64,000 bases of DNA from an uncultured Bacteroides sp. (GTDB lineage: Bacteria; Bacteroidota; Bacteroidia; Bacteroidales; Bacteroidaceae): contig NZ_CAJTSC010000005.1 of NCBI RefSeq assembly GCF_910578895.1, positions 1 to 64,000 on the forward strand. Reading direction: 5' to 3'. Within the stretch, counting starts at the first letter, position 1. Every line of letters begins with the position of its first letter. The translations under genes and the position numbers were made by a program. A model generated the notes under the pieces. It was not told the origin of the DNA and did no database searches. It saw only the letters and a list, made by a program, of their open reading frames with translations. Below, in pieces: positions 52,916 to 61,785 of this stretch.

Positions 52916-54592
52916 TTATTTGCTGATGCGGAACCAGTCTACGTCCGTCCAGCCGCCGTCGTTGGTGACAATGGCGGGGCGTGTGCAGAACATGCCCGTC
53001 TTGGCGCCTATCCATTTGCCCTCTTTCACCCGGAACGGCTTGCCCAGCGGCAGGTATTTCTTGCCGTTGAGGCTGTAGCTGAAGTGGCACAGCACCAGCA
53101 GGTCGTGCCCGCCTTCGCTTTTGGAGATTTTTGTGCCGTCGGAAGTGAACCTGGCACGCAGGTAGATGGTGTTGTCCTTCAGCCCTACGGTGCCGTTCAC
53201 CGTTTCGGGCGTGCCTTTGTCGGCTTTTTCGCAGGATACTTGCGACAATACCAGCCCGTTGTCCGTGTTCTCCAGGATAAGCCCGGCATAGTCAAGCCCC
53301 ATCACAACCAGTCCGGTACGTTCGCCTTTGTACTTTTCCGCCGGTTTGAAGGTCAGCTTCATGGTGGCGGTGAAGTTGTCCGCCGGGGTTTTCTGCAACA
53401 GCAGGTTGGGCACGTCCCAAAGGTTCTTGTACTCCTTGACCACCGGATAGGAGTAGAGCCGCACGATGCTTTGGTCTCCTGCGTAGTAAGCCCATTTCTC
53501 GTTGATGTTGGCGTGCCATTGCCATTGCGGGGAGAGCGTGTAGCCGTCGAACTCGTCGCTCTCCTGTGGGGTGCATACGGGATAGGTCCTGCCCACGTCC
53601 GGCTTTTTATGAACCAGCACCGGGTCGCCGCAGCCGTCACCGTCTTTGTCGATGCCGATGACGGGCCATCCGTCTGCCCACGTCATGGGTTGCAGGTGCA
53701 CCAGGCGGCCGTATGCGCCCACATCCTGGAAGTGCAGGAACCAGTCTTCGCCGGTGGGGGTGTCTACCCATGCCCCTTGGTGAGGTCCGTTGACGGGGCT
53801 GCTGCCTTGCGCCAGCACCTTTTTCCATTCGTAAGGTCCGTAGACGTTTTTGGAGCGGAGCACCACCTGCCAGCCGGTGGGCACGCCGCCTGCCGGGTGG
53901 AAGATGTAGTAGTAGCCTCCTTTTTTATAGAACTTGGGACCCTCGCAGGTCTGGTGCGCCTGGTGCCCGTCGAAGATGACGCGCGACTGTGTGACGGCTT
54001 TGGTGGCGTCCGCGTTCAGCTCGCAGACGGATATGATGCTCTTCAGTCCGGCACGGCTTCCGGCGTATGCGTGCACCATGTATACCTTGCCGTCCTCATC
54101 CCACAAGGGGCAGGTGTCTATGATGCCCTTGCCCGGCTTTACGAGCACGGGTTCTGTCCACGGTCCTTTGGGGTCTTTCGCCTTTACCATGAAAGCGCCC
54201 TGGTCGGGGTCGCCCCAGAAGATGTAGAACTCGCCGTTGTGGTGGCGGATGGAGGGCGCCCATACGCGGTTGCCGTGTTCGGGGCGTTCCGGCGTTTCCA
54301 CCGGCGGAAGGGCGTAAGGCACCGCCGCGCCGATGATGCTCCAGTTCACAAGGTCTTTGGAGTGCAGGATCTGCAAGCCCGGCAGGCAGTTGAAGCTGGA
54401 AGATGTCATGTAGAAGTCGTCGCCTACGCGGCAGGCGTCCGGGTCGGAATAGTCGGCATAGAGTATCGGGTTCTTGTAGTTGCCGTTGCCCTGGTCGGCT
54501 ACCCATACTTCGGAGACATAGTTCTTTTCTTGCGCCGCCAGCGGCAATGCCAGCAGCAGGCTGAGCCCTAAAAGTGCGTTTCTGGTTTTCAT
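52916..54592 (-). CDS. GH43 glycoside hydrolase
   Basis: 558 residues from the ATG at 54592, which starts the signal peptide MKTRNALLGLSLLLALPLAA; an ATG at 54613 is also in frame. The N-terminal five-bladed propeller shows DYSDPDACRVGDDFYM (general base Asp), GIIDTCPLWDEDGKVYMVHA and CEGPKFYKKGGYYYIF (general acid Glu). The C-terminal part from about residue 370 is a beta-sandwich of the type found in many GH43 enzymes. Members cut alpha-L-arabinofuranosides or beta-xylosides and related linkages, so a pectin side chain or xylogalacturonan is a plausible target. The DUF4861 gene ends 31 bases upstream on the same strand, forming an operon. Confidence 0.9.
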   Translation of the reverse strand: MKTRNALLGLSLLLALPLAAQEKNYVSEVWVADQGNGNYKNPILYADYSDPDACRVGDDFYMTSSSFNCLPGLQILHSKDLVNWSIIGAAVPYALPPVETPERPEHGNRVWAPSIRHHNGEFYIFWGDPDQGAFMVKAKDPKGPWTEPVLVKPGKGIIDTCPLWDEDGKVYMVHAYAGSRAGLKSIISVCELNADATKAVTQSRVIFDGHQAHQTCEGPKFYKKGGYYYIFHPAGGVPTGWQVVLRSKNVYGPYEWKKVLAQGSSPVNGPHQGAWVDTPTGEDWFLHFQDVGAYGRLVHLQPMTWADGWPVIGIDKDGDGCGDPVLVHKKPDVGRTYPVCTPQESDEFDGYTLSPQWQWHANINEKWAYYAGDQSIVRLYSYPVVKEYKNLWDVPNLLLQKTPADNFTATMKLTFKPAEKYKGERTGLVVMGLDYAGLILENTDNGLVLSQVSCEKADKGTPETVNGTVGLKDNTIYLRARFTSDGTKISKSEGGHDLLVLCHFSYSLNGKKYLPLGKPFRVKEGKWIGAKTGMFCTRPAIVTNDGGWTDVDWFRISK

Positions 54593-54623
54593 GTTACGAT
54601 TTGATTGTTTCATTCTTGATTGT

Positions 54624-55853
54624 CTAATTCTTGATTTTTACCTGTACCGGGTGTTGCAGGTCTTCCTTCCACAGGCGCATGTAGGCGAACCATGCCTCGG
54701 GGGTGGGATAACCGAAAGTCTCCTTGCACGAGGTGAACATGGTGTAGTGGTGGAAGCGGTCGCTGCCCGGCGCAGCGAGTGTATAGAGGAAATTGTCTTT
54801 GTCTTTTACTTCCTTGCGGACATATTCCCGGGGGATGTAGGTGGCGATGCCCACGGTCTCTTTGGCGTATTTCACGGTGTCGTTCACGGGCCAGTGCCTT
54901 CCCCAGCTGCCTGTCAGCCCTTTGTGGTCGGACTCCGAGCGTGTCTCGCCGCCCATGATGTCCTGCACGCCGGTGCAGAACACTTCTTCCTTCAGCGGTT
55001 CGTCGAAGAAGGTCTCCACGCGCAGGTCGCGGTGTCCGGCATAGAGTATGTAGCGGTTGGTCATGTTCAGTTCCGCTCCTTGGTACTCCCAGCCTTTTAC
55101 GGCAACGTCCACTATCGTGCGCACCGGACCGTAGGCAAGGATGCTTTCCGTGCGGAATGCCACCGGTTCTATGTGGGTGGCTTTGGTTCCGTCCCAGCCT
55201 TTCAGGGCGCCGATGCCGCAACTGTTGCCCACCAGCAGCACGTCGTCGCCGAAGCCGCGTGCCAGCTGCTCGTCATTGGGATAGAAGCCGCTTTCTTTGA
55301 TTTCCAGCCCTTTCTTGAACTTGCCGTACGGGTCTACGGTCTGCTTTTGGTTGAAATAGATGCGGTAGGCAACCAGCTCGGACTCGAACATCGGCCCGTG
55401 CCCGTGCAGCATGTTGTAGAAGTTGGTGGTGCCCGGCGCCGTGACCGACTGCACGGGGGCGTGCTTCTGCTTTTTGGCATCGCGCACCAGCATTTCGGCA
55501 AACACGCGCGGCGGGTATGCCTTGTCCGCTTTGGCGGAAGAGAGGGTAATGGTCAGCGTCTGCTTGCTTCCGGCGGGGATGTCCGTGACAAAGGCAAGTT
55601 CGTCGGCTCTTAAATCGCCGTCCAGGTCGTCCAGTTGCGAGGGAATCTCCTCGGCGCCGTTCATCACCACGGCGGAACGTACGCGGAAGCCGGGCCGGAG
55701 GTCTTTGATTTTCAATACTACCGGAGCATCCGCCTTGTCTTTGTTCCATGCGTTGCTCACTTCTACCGTGATGGTTTTGATGCCTGTCTGTGCCTGCGCG
55801 GCGGGAGTGCCTGCGCACAATAGCAGCAAACCGGTTAAAAAGGTCGTTTTCAT
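54624..55853 (-). CDS. DUF4861 family secreted protein
   Basis: 409 residues with a signal peptide ending near PAAQAQ. It matches what I know as DUF4861, proteins found mostly in Bacteroides polysaccharide loci and without an assigned activity that I can vouch for. Recognisable features are NFYNMLHGHGPMFESELVAY near residue 145, AYRIYFNQKQTVDPYGK and NRYILYAGHRDLRVETFF, rich in His, Glu and Tyr, which would suit a sugar-binding or catalytic cleft. It heads an operon with the GH43 gene. A TAATTTTG box at 55880-55887 lies 27 bases upstream. A role in pectin breakdown is inferred from location. Confidence 0.8.
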   Translation of the reverse strand: MKTTFLTGLLLLCAGTPAAQAQTGIKTITVEVSNAWNKDKADAPVVLKIKDLRPGFRVRSAVVMNGAEEIPSQLDDLDGDLRADELAFVTDIPAGSKQTLTITLSSAKADKAYPPRVFAEMLVRDAKKQKHAPVQSVTAPGTTNFYNMLHGHGPMFESELVAYRIYFNQKQTVDPYGKFKKGLEIKESGFYPNDEQLARGFGDDVLLVGNSCGIGALKGWDGTKATHIEPVAFRTESILAYGPVRTIVDVAVKGWEYQGAELNMTNRYILYAGHRDLRVETFFDEPLKEEVFCTGVQDIMGGETRSESDHKGLTGSWGRHWPVNDTVKYAKETVGIATYIPREYVRKEVKDKDNFLYTLAAPGSDRFHHYTMFTSCKETFGYPTPEAWFAYMRLWKEDLQHPVQVKIKN

Positions 55854-55879
55854 AAGGAATGCGTTTAAATTGTCTGCGG

Positions 55880-55887
55880 CAAAATTA
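55880..55887 (-). promoter_or_regulatory. Minus-7 box of the DUF4861-GH43 operon
   Basis: Reads TAATTTTG on the minus strand, the same octamer as the box before the pair 2 susC gene. Confidence 0.55.
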
Positions 55888-55966
55888 AACTAAAAAGAGC
55901 AGACAGCTCTCTCCATTTTGGCAAAAAGAGTGTCTGCTTTGAGCTAATTGCCTGTAGGGTTTCAGC

Positions 55967-56028
55967 GTCTGTTTAGGTTTTCTTCAAAAAGCATCCTCGA
56001 AAGGATGCCGGAGAAAATTTAAACAGGC
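55967..56028 (-). repeat. Family C element, short copy with terminator hairpin
   Basis: Outer arms GTCTGTTTAGGTTTTC and GAAAATTTAAACAGGC are near-complementary. The inner GCATCC (55991-55996) pairs with GGATGC (56003-56008). On the minus strand the hairpin is followed by TTTTTG and lies directly after the GH28 stop, so it probably ends that transcript. Confidence 0.75.
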
Positions 56029-56030
56029 TC

Positions 56031-57629
56031 TTAGAAATCCAATGTCTTTCCTTCCGCACCGATGCCGGCATATACTTTGCCTTCCACTTTCAGGTTCTTG
56101 GCGTTCTTCACGTTGAGCGTGTGTCCTTTGGTGTCTATGCGTATGTTTTCCAGCGTGACGCCTTCCGCCTGGCTGATGACAATGCCCTCTTGGGCATCGC
56201 TGATGATTACGTCCTTTACGGTCACATCCTTGATGGGCATTTCGGGCAGGCCGTTGAAGAACATGGCGCGTCCCGAGCCCTTGCAGATGATGTTGGAAAT
56301 GTGGATGTCGCGGAAGGAAGGGGTTTCGACCGTCACTTGCGGAATTGCCGTCTTCATGCGGCCCTTCAGGTCTTCTTCCGTCTCTTCGCCCGCCGCCTTG
56401 CCGCCGTAGAACAGGTCGAAGAGCAGCGGTTCGTGAGGTATGTCGATCATGTGTATGTTGCGGATGTATATTCCCTCCACTACACCGCCGCGCCCTCTTG
56501 TGCTCTTGAAGCGCAGGCCCACGTCCGTGCCGAGGAAAGTGCAGTCTGCCACGTAGATGTTCTTCACGCCGCCGGACATTTCGCTGCCCACCACGAAGCC
56601 GCCGTGTCCGTGCAGCACGGTGTTGTTTTTTACGATGACGTTCTGGCAAGGCTCACCGCGCCTGCGCCCGTCTTCGTCCTTGCCGGACTTGATGCAGATG
56701 GCATCGTCGCCGGCATCGAAGATGTTGTTGACAATCAGCGCGTTCTTGCACGACTCCAGGTCCAGCGCATCGCCGTTCTGCGAATACCAGGGGTTGAATA
56801 CTTTCACTTGGTTGATGGTGATGTGTTCGCACGACAACGGGTGCAGGCACCAGCTCGGCGAGTTCTTGAACGTAACCCCTTCCAGCAGTACTTTTTTGCT
56901 CTTGACGATGTTGAGCAGCACAGGGCGCAGCCACGGGCGGATTTCATTCCATTCCGCATCGGTCTCGATGCCTTCGGGGTTGTTGAAGTTCTTGCATGCC
57001 AGCGCCCCTTTCAAAGAGCCGGCTGTGGGATACCAGATGGAGTTGTCTACCACGCCGCCCGATTTGACGAGCGCGTCCCATTGTCCGGCGGTCAGCTTGC
57101 CTTTCTTCACCGGGCGCCAGCTGTCGCCCGAACCGTCGAATACGCCGTGGCCCGTGATGGCTATGTTTTCCGCATTGCGTGCGGAGATGGGCGACTGGCA
57201 GCGGCGGGTGTTCAAGCCTTCGAACGATGTCTGCAGGATGGGGTAGGCGTTGAAATCGTCTGTGAAGAGAACCAACGCGTTCTGCTCCGTATACAGGTTG
57301 ACGTTGCTCAACAGTTCGATAGGCCCCGTCAGCCACAATCCTGCCGGGATGACTACCTTGCCGCCGCCTTTTGCGTTGACGGCTTTGATGGCGTCATTGA
57401 TGGCTTTGGTGTTCAGGGTAATTCCATCGCTTTTGGCTCCGAACTGCACGATGCTGACCGTATAGTCACGGAACGTGGGCCGCTCCACCCTGGGCATGCT
57501 GAAAGGGAGCTCTTTATAGATGTTTTCGTCTATGGAGTTTTTGCATTGGGCATGAACCGCATGCTGTGCAGGCAGTGATGCAAGGAAAAACGCGGTAAGC
57601 GTAAATAGCTTCTTAAGTAATGTGTCCAT
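56031..57629 (-). CDS. GH28 polygalacturonase
   Basis: 532 residues with a signal peptide ending near AVHAQ. GH28 enzymes hydrolyse alpha-1,4 bonds between galacturonic acids. The right-handed beta-helix carries the catalytic strings SQNGDALDLES (NxD), AGDDAICIKSG (DD), GHGGFVVGSEMSG (GHG) and a positively charged RFKS, all intact. The N-terminal part (VSIVQFGAKSDGITLNTKAI) is typical. Exo or endo action cannot be read with certainty; the closed loops suggested by the length favour exo. A TACTTTTG box at 57850-57857 would give a leader of over 200 bases. A family C hairpin follows the stop. Confidence 0.95.
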   Translation of the reverse strand: MDTLLKKLFTLTAFFLASLPAQHAVHAQCKNSIDENIYKELPFSMPRVERPTFRDYTVSIVQFGAKSDGITLNTKAINDAIKAVNAKGGGKVVIPAGLWLTGPIELLSNVNLYTEQNALVLFTDDFNAYPILQTSFEGLNTRRCQSPISARNAENIAITGHGVFDGSGDSWRPVKKGKLTAGQWDALVKSGGVVDNSIWYPTAGSLKGALACKNFNNPEGIETDAEWNEIRPWLRPVLLNIVKSKKVLLEGVTFKNSPSWCLHPLSCEHITINQVKVFNPWYSQNGDALDLESCKNALIVNNIFDAGDDAICIKSGKDEDGRRRGEPCQNVIVKNNTVLHGHGGFVVGSEMSGGVKNIYVADCTFLGTDVGLRFKSTRGRGGVVEGIYIRNIHMIDIPHEPLLFDLFYGGKAAGEETEEDLKGRMKTAIPQVTVETPSFRDIHISNIICKGSGRAMFFNGLPEMPIKDVTVKDVIISDAQEGIVISQAEGVTLENIRIDTKGHTLNVKNAKNLKVEGKVYAGIGAEGKTLDF

Positions 57630-57988
57630 TCGTGATACTATGTTTATTTATAATTTATAATCGGTCAATGTTTATTTATAATCAGTCAGTCGTCGGTGCT
57701 TGTCGGAATCAACAGCCGTTTCCTGTTTTTATTATTTCCCCGCAAGCGGCTCTCACGAGTGGCGTGCGAAAGAAATAATAAAAGATTCATGTTAACCTAA
57801 TTCTAACCTTAAATAAATATTATGTAAAAAACCTCTTAATTACTACTTGCAAAAGTATCGGGCTTTGATGGAAAGTATGTGTACTAATTGTTGGTTTTAG
57901 TGTATTTTTTGTGGTTTTAGCCTTTTCTTTTGCATGCTTTCGGGGTTTTTGCACTATCTTTGCGGCTCAAAACTTAGTAAAAAAAGGT
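57630..57988. promoter_or_regulatory. Divergent control region of GH28 and fabI
   Basis: The minus strand has TACTTTTG at 57850-57857 for GH28. The plus strand has TATCTTTG at 57955-57962 with TTTG at 57929-57932 as a possible minus-33 box for fabI. The long GH28 leader contains TGTTTATTTATAAT twice. No gene was seen. Confidence 0.55.
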
Positions 57989-58846
57989 ATGAGTTACAAT
58001 TTGTTGAAAGGAAAAAGAGGCATTATTTTCGGTGCTCTGAACGAGCAATCCATTGCCTGGAAAGTAGCAGAGAAAGCAGTAGAAGAAGGTGCGGTTATCA
58101 CCTTGTCCAATACACCTGTCGCCGTGCGCATGGGTGAAGTTTCGGCATTGGCGGAAAAACTGAATTGCGAAGTCATAGCAGCGGATGCTACCAGTGTGGA
58201 AGATTTGGAGAATGTGTTCAAACGTTCTATGGAAGTGCTGGGCGGACAGATAGACTTCGTTCTTCATTCCATCGGCATGTCTCCCAACGTGCGCAAGAAA
58301 CGTACATACGATGATTTGGATTATGACATGTTGGGCAAGACGCTGGACATTTCGGCGGTTTCTTTCCATAAGATGATACAGGCTGCCAAGAAGATGAACG
58401 CCATTGCGGAATATGGTTCGATTCTGGCGCTGAGCTATGTGGCTGCGCAACGCACGTTCTACGGTTACAACGACATGGCGGATGCGAAAGCGCTGTTGGA
58501 GTCCATCGCCCGCAGCTTTGGCTACATCTACGGACGCGAGCATCATGTGCGTGTCAATACCATTTCCCAGTCGCCCACGATGACTACTGCCGGTTCGGGT
58601 GTGAAGGGTATGGACAAACTGTTCGACTTTGCCAACCGCATGTCTCCGCTGGGCAATGCTTCGGCAGACGAGTGTGCGGACTACTGCATCGTTATGTTCT
58701 CCGACCTGACCCGCAAGGTCACCATGCAGAACCTGTTCCACGACGGCGGTTTCTCCAGCGTAGGTATGAGTCTGCGTGCCATGGCAACTTACGAGAAGGG
58801 GTTGGATGAGTACAAGGACGAAAACGGAAATATAATCTACGGATAA
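57989..58846 (+). CDS. fabI: Enoyl-ACP reductase FabI
   Basis: 285 residues. FabI reduces enoyl-ACP with NADH in the last step of each fatty-acid elongation cycle. The short-chain dehydrogenase fold begins KGKRGIIFGALNEQSIAWKV, the FabI nucleotide motif. The catalytic Tyr and Lys are in YNDMADAK (about residues 159-166). INTISQSPTMTTAGSGVKG-like VNTISQSPTMTTAGSGVKG forms the substrate loop. The frame runs 78 bases upstream, but the promoter box at 57955 lies inside that stretch, so the ATG at 57989 is the start. It is well-conserved core metabolism and marks the right border of the pectin region. Confidence 0.95.
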   Translation: MSYNLLKGKRGIIFGALNEQSIAWKVAEKAVEEGAVITLSNTPVAVRMGEVSALAEKLNCEVIAADATSVEDLENVFKRSMEVLGGQIDFVLHSIGMSPNVRKKRTYDDLDYDMLGKTLDISAVSFHKMIQAAKKMNAIAEYGSILALSYVAAQRTFYGYNDMADAKALLESIARSFGYIYGREHHVRVNTISQSPTMTTAGSGVKGMDKLFDFANRMSPLGNASADECADYCIVMFSDLTRKVTMQNLFHDGGFSSVGMSLRAMATYEKGLDEYKDENGNIIYG

Positions 58847-58929
58847 GATACATAGTGTGCCGGCCGGTTGTCGGTGATTGGCAGGGTGCGCCGCCACATG
58901 GCGCGTGATACCCGCCACCGATAACCGGC

Positions 58930-59066
58930 TATCTATTACCCGTCACTTATCGCCTGTCATCCGTCACTCGCCATCATTCATTACCCGTTGCCATTTATCA
59001 CTCGTCATCATTCATCATTATTCGTCATCATTCATCACGCATCATCATTCATTACTTGTCATCATG
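58930..59066 (+). repeat. Low-complexity CATCATTCATTA repeats
   Basis: A C/A/T-rich tract of imperfect repeats of CGTCATCATTCATC-like units directly before the methyltransferase gene and running into its ATG. Confidence 0.7.
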
Positions 59067-59771
59067 CTTCCAGCTCTTTATCTGTTGCCCGTCACTTTGG
59101 GCGACACTCCCGTTGAAACCGTATTGCCTTCTTATAATAAAGATGTGATTTTGGGCATCCGCCATTTTATCGTGGAGGATGTGCGTTCGGCACGGCGTTT
59201 CTTGAAGAAAGTGGACAGGGAGATAGATATCGATTCGCTCACGTTCTATACGCTTAACAAGCATACGTCGCCGGAAGACATTTCGGGATACCTGAAGCCG
59301 CTTGAAGCCGGCAATCCGATGGGAGTGATTTCCGAGGCGGGATGTCCGGCAGTTGCCGATCCGGGAGCGGATGTGGTGGCGATGGCCCAGCGCAAGAATC
59401 TGAAGGTGGTTCCCTTGGTCGGTCCCTCTTCCATCATATTGTCGGTGATGGGTTCCGGATTTAACGGGCAAAGCTTTGCCTTTCACGGATATTTGCCGAT
59501 TGAGGCTGCCGAGCGTGCCAAGAAACTGAAGGCGCTGGAACAACGTGTGTACAACGAACATCAGACCCAGCTTTTCATAGAAACTCCTTATCGCAACAAT
59601 AAGATGATAGAGGATATCCTGCACAACTGCCGTCCGCAGACCAAACTCTGCATTGCCGCCAACATCACGTGCGAGGGAGAGTATATCAAGACGAAAACGG
59701 TGAAAGAGTGGCAGGGAAGGGGAGTGCCCGACCTGTCTAAAATCCCTTGTATTTTTCTCTTGTACAAATAA
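59064..59771 (+). CDS. SAM-dependent methyltransferase, tetrapyrrole-methylase fold (RsmI-related)
   Basis: 235 residues. It belongs to the tetrapyrrole methylase superfamily and resembles RsmI, which methylates C1402 of 16S rRNA, but is shorter. Visible features are ALYLLPVTLGDTPVETVLP at the start, GVISEAGCPAVADPGADVV (the RsmI GxPxxxDPG region), VPLVGPSSIILSVMGSGF and FIETPYRNNKM. The frame is open upstream through the CATT repeats, but the ATG at 59064 begins the fold. Its 3' end overlaps the convergent membrane-protein gene by 35 bases. A true RsmI may lie elsewhere, so I give no symbol. Confidence 0.85.
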   Translation: MLPALYLLPVTLGDTPVETVLPSYNKDVILGIRHFIVEDVRSARRFLKKVDREIDIDSLTFYTLNKHTSPEDISGYLKPLEAGNPMGVISEAGCPAVADPGADVVAMAQRKNLKVVPLVGPSSIILSVMGSGFNGQSFAFHGYLPIEAAERAKKLKALEQRVYNEHQTQLFIETPYRNNKMIEDILHNCRPQTKLCIAANITCEGEYIKTKTVKEWQGRGVPDLSKIPCIFLLYK

Positions 59772-60855
59772 TCTCTCTGAGGTGCTCGTACTCGTATTCA
59801 AGGCAACTGCTGAAAAAGTCTTTATGAAGATTATGCTTTATCTGGCGGAAAGTCCAGAGCTTGCCGCCTTTAAACTCTTTGTTGCACAGGATGGAGTCGT
59901 CGTCCAGGTCGAGGGTGAAGAGGTAGATCAGGCGGTTGGTCGATTCGTTCTCGAAATGATAGGTGACGCTGAAGTGCAGGTTTTGCAAGGGCGCCGCAGG
60001 CAAGGTGCTTTGCAGGACTCTTTCCACGCCTTGTTGCAGGGTCTCTCCATACAGCAGATAACTTTCCATTAGCAAATCGGTCTTGCCCTGCTCCAATGCA
60101 TCGCACTGGGGGCGTGGCAATAAGAACAGCATGCCGTGCGATGCCACGGCGATGCGGATGACCGGATTGATGTATTCGTTTTTCCGGCCGATGGCTTCGG
60201 ATGCCATCACTTTGCCGATGACATCTCCTTTCTTTGTCACGATAGGTACGAATGCGGTATGACTCATTACCTTGTTGAAGTAGTATATGCCGAACTGGTT
60301 GAACAGGATGCTCAGGATGAACACGCAAGGCGGCATGACGCGGAACAAGGCAACGTGCGTCGCATCGCTTAGCGGACGGCTGAACAGCATGGCAAGTGAT
60401 ATGGCAAGGAAGTGCAGGAAGCCGGCGAGCAACAGTACGCGGGCGGACACGACAGCCGCCTCGACCCCTTGCCTGAAATATTGCCGGCGGCATTTGCCGG
60501 ATTGCGCCGTGCGGCGGTTCAATAAGCGGTTGCGGTTCAGGAAGATGATGAGTGGCGGTATGATGGCACTGATTTCCAGCACGAACGGGACCATCGTCTT
60601 CGGACAATAGCCGGTAAAGAAAAAGGCGGTTATTGCCAGTAGCGACAACACGCCTGTAGTGCAGTACAGCATAATCCGGGGGATGTGCGCGCCCTTGCGC
60701 CGCAACATGCAGATACTCGAAACCAATCCTATGCCTGCGCCGATGTAGATGGCTGTGTCTTGCGGTATGAATTCACATAAGATGATGGATATAACGACGG
60801 GGATGTATCCCAGCGACATATTGAACCCGGATGATAGAACTCTTTGTTTGCCCAT
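59737..60855 (-). CDS. Membrane protein with a Nudix-like C-terminal domain
   Basis: 372 residues, family not recognised with confidence. Six hydrophobic segments occupy about residues 12-30, 34-51, 60-82, 86-106, 136-158 and 170-193, with a basic loop (LNRRTAQSGKCRRQYFRQ) between the fourth and fifth. The rest is soluble and begins TKKGDVIGKVMASEAIGRK, followed by VIRIAVASHGMLFLLPRP. This resembles the entry into a Nudix fold, but the catalytic GxxxxxExxxxxxxREUxEE box is not present; the equivalent GETLQQGVERVLQ is degenerate. It may sense rather than cut a nucleotide. Its 3' end overlaps the methyltransferase gene on the other strand. Confidence 0.7.
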   Translation of the reverse strand: MGKQRVLSSGFNMSLGYIPVVISIILCEFIPQDTAIYIGAGIGLVSSICMLRRKGAHIPRIMLYCTTGVLSLLAITAFFFTGYCPKTMVPFVLEISAIIPPLIIFLNRNRLLNRRTAQSGKCRRQYFRQGVEAAVVSARVLLLAGFLHFLAISLAMLFSRPLSDATHVALFRVMPPCVFILSILFNQFGIYYFNKVMSHTAFVPIVTKKGDVIGKVMASEAIGRKNEYINPVIRIAVASHGMLFLLPRPQCDALEQGKTDLLMESYLLYGETLQQGVERVLQSTLPAAPLQNLHFSVTYHFENESTNRLIYLFTLDLDDDSILCNKEFKGGKLWTFRQIKHNLHKDFFSSCLEYEYEHLREIICTREKYKGF

Positions 60856-60918
60856 TATTATGTTATTTTGTCGTTTCCTTTCTTCCTTAACAAATAACTT
60901 TATAAAATGTTCTTTGTC

Positions 60919-61785
60919 TCATCTTTTTTTTTGCAGGAACAGGGTTGATTTTTCCGCGTGATAAGACGAGCGGACCAGTGGCGCGCTTTCTACCTGGGCA
61001 AATCCTTTCTGCAACCCGAGTTCTTTGTAAGCGGCAAATTGTGCCGGGGTGACATATTCGGCTACGGCATAATGCTTGTGCGTAGGCTGCAAGTATTGCC
61101 CGATGGTGAGTATCCGGCAACCGGCACCGCGCAGGTCGTCCATCAGCTCTGCCACTTCATCTGGGGTTTCCCCAAGGCCGACCATGATGCCCGATTTGGC
61201 GGTGATGCCGCTTCCGGCTATCTGCCGCAGTACTTCGAGGCTTGTCTCATAGCGGGCGGCGCTTCGCACCAGCGGACTGATACGCCTGACGGTCTCCATG
61301 TTGTGCGAGATAATGTCCGGCCGGGCTTCGATAACCTTGTCTATAAGCTCTTTTCTGCCTTGGAAGTCGGGAACCAGTACTTCGACGGTAGTTTCCGGAT
61401 TGAGCCGTTTGATTTCACGGATGGTTTGTGCCCAATGGGTGGCACCGAGGTCCGGCAGGTCGTCCCTGTCTACCGAAGTGACAACGGCGTGAGAGAGTTT
61501 CATCAAGGCGACAGACTCGGCAACGTGCACGGGCTCTTGCGGGTCCAGGGGCAGCGGTATGCCTGTCCGGGTATTGCAGAATTTGCAGCAGCGGGTACAG
61601 ATGTCGCCGCCTATCATAAATGTCGCCGTTCCTCTGCCCCAGCATTCTCCCATATTGGGGCAGCGTCCGCTGCTGCAGATTGTGTGCAGGCAGTGCGACT
61701 CTACAATGCGCTTTGTCTCGGTGTAACGCTCGTTGGCACCGATGCTTATTTTCAGCCATTCCGGCTTGCGTACTCTTTCGCTCAT
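60919..61785 (-). CDS. lipA: Lipoyl synthase LipA
   Basis: 288 residues. This radical-SAM enzyme inserts two sulfurs into octanoyl groups on lipoyl domains. The auxiliary cluster cysteines are Cys37, Cys42 and Cys48 (CSSGRCPNMGEC), and the radical-SAM CxxxCxxC is Cys63, Cys67 and Cys70 (CTRCCKFC). VVTSVDRDDLPDLGA and the C-terminal RSSYHAEK, which holds the conserved Ser, are present. The ATG at 61785 directly abuts the stop codon of the peptidase gene, so the two genes form an operon. The last codons lie in a run of nine A (minus strand). Confidence 0.97.
   Translation of the reverse strand: MSERVRKPEWLKISIGANERYTETKRIVESHCLHTICSSGRCPNMGECWGRGTATFMIGGDICTRCCKFCNTRTGIPLPLDPQEPVHVAESVALMKLSHAVVTSVDRDDLPDLGATHWAQTIREIKRLNPETTVEVLVPDFQGRKELIDKVIEARPDIISHNMETVRRISPLVRSAARYETSLEVLRQIAGSGITAKSGIMVGLGETPDEVAELMDDLRGAGCRILTIGQYLQPTHKHYAVAEYVTPAQFAAYKELGLQKGFAQVESAPLVRSSYHAEKSTLFLQKKR

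Noticed and set aside
52883..54571. 562-residue plus-strand frame opposite the GH43 gene
   Set aside because: Antisense shadow; no start context or motifs.
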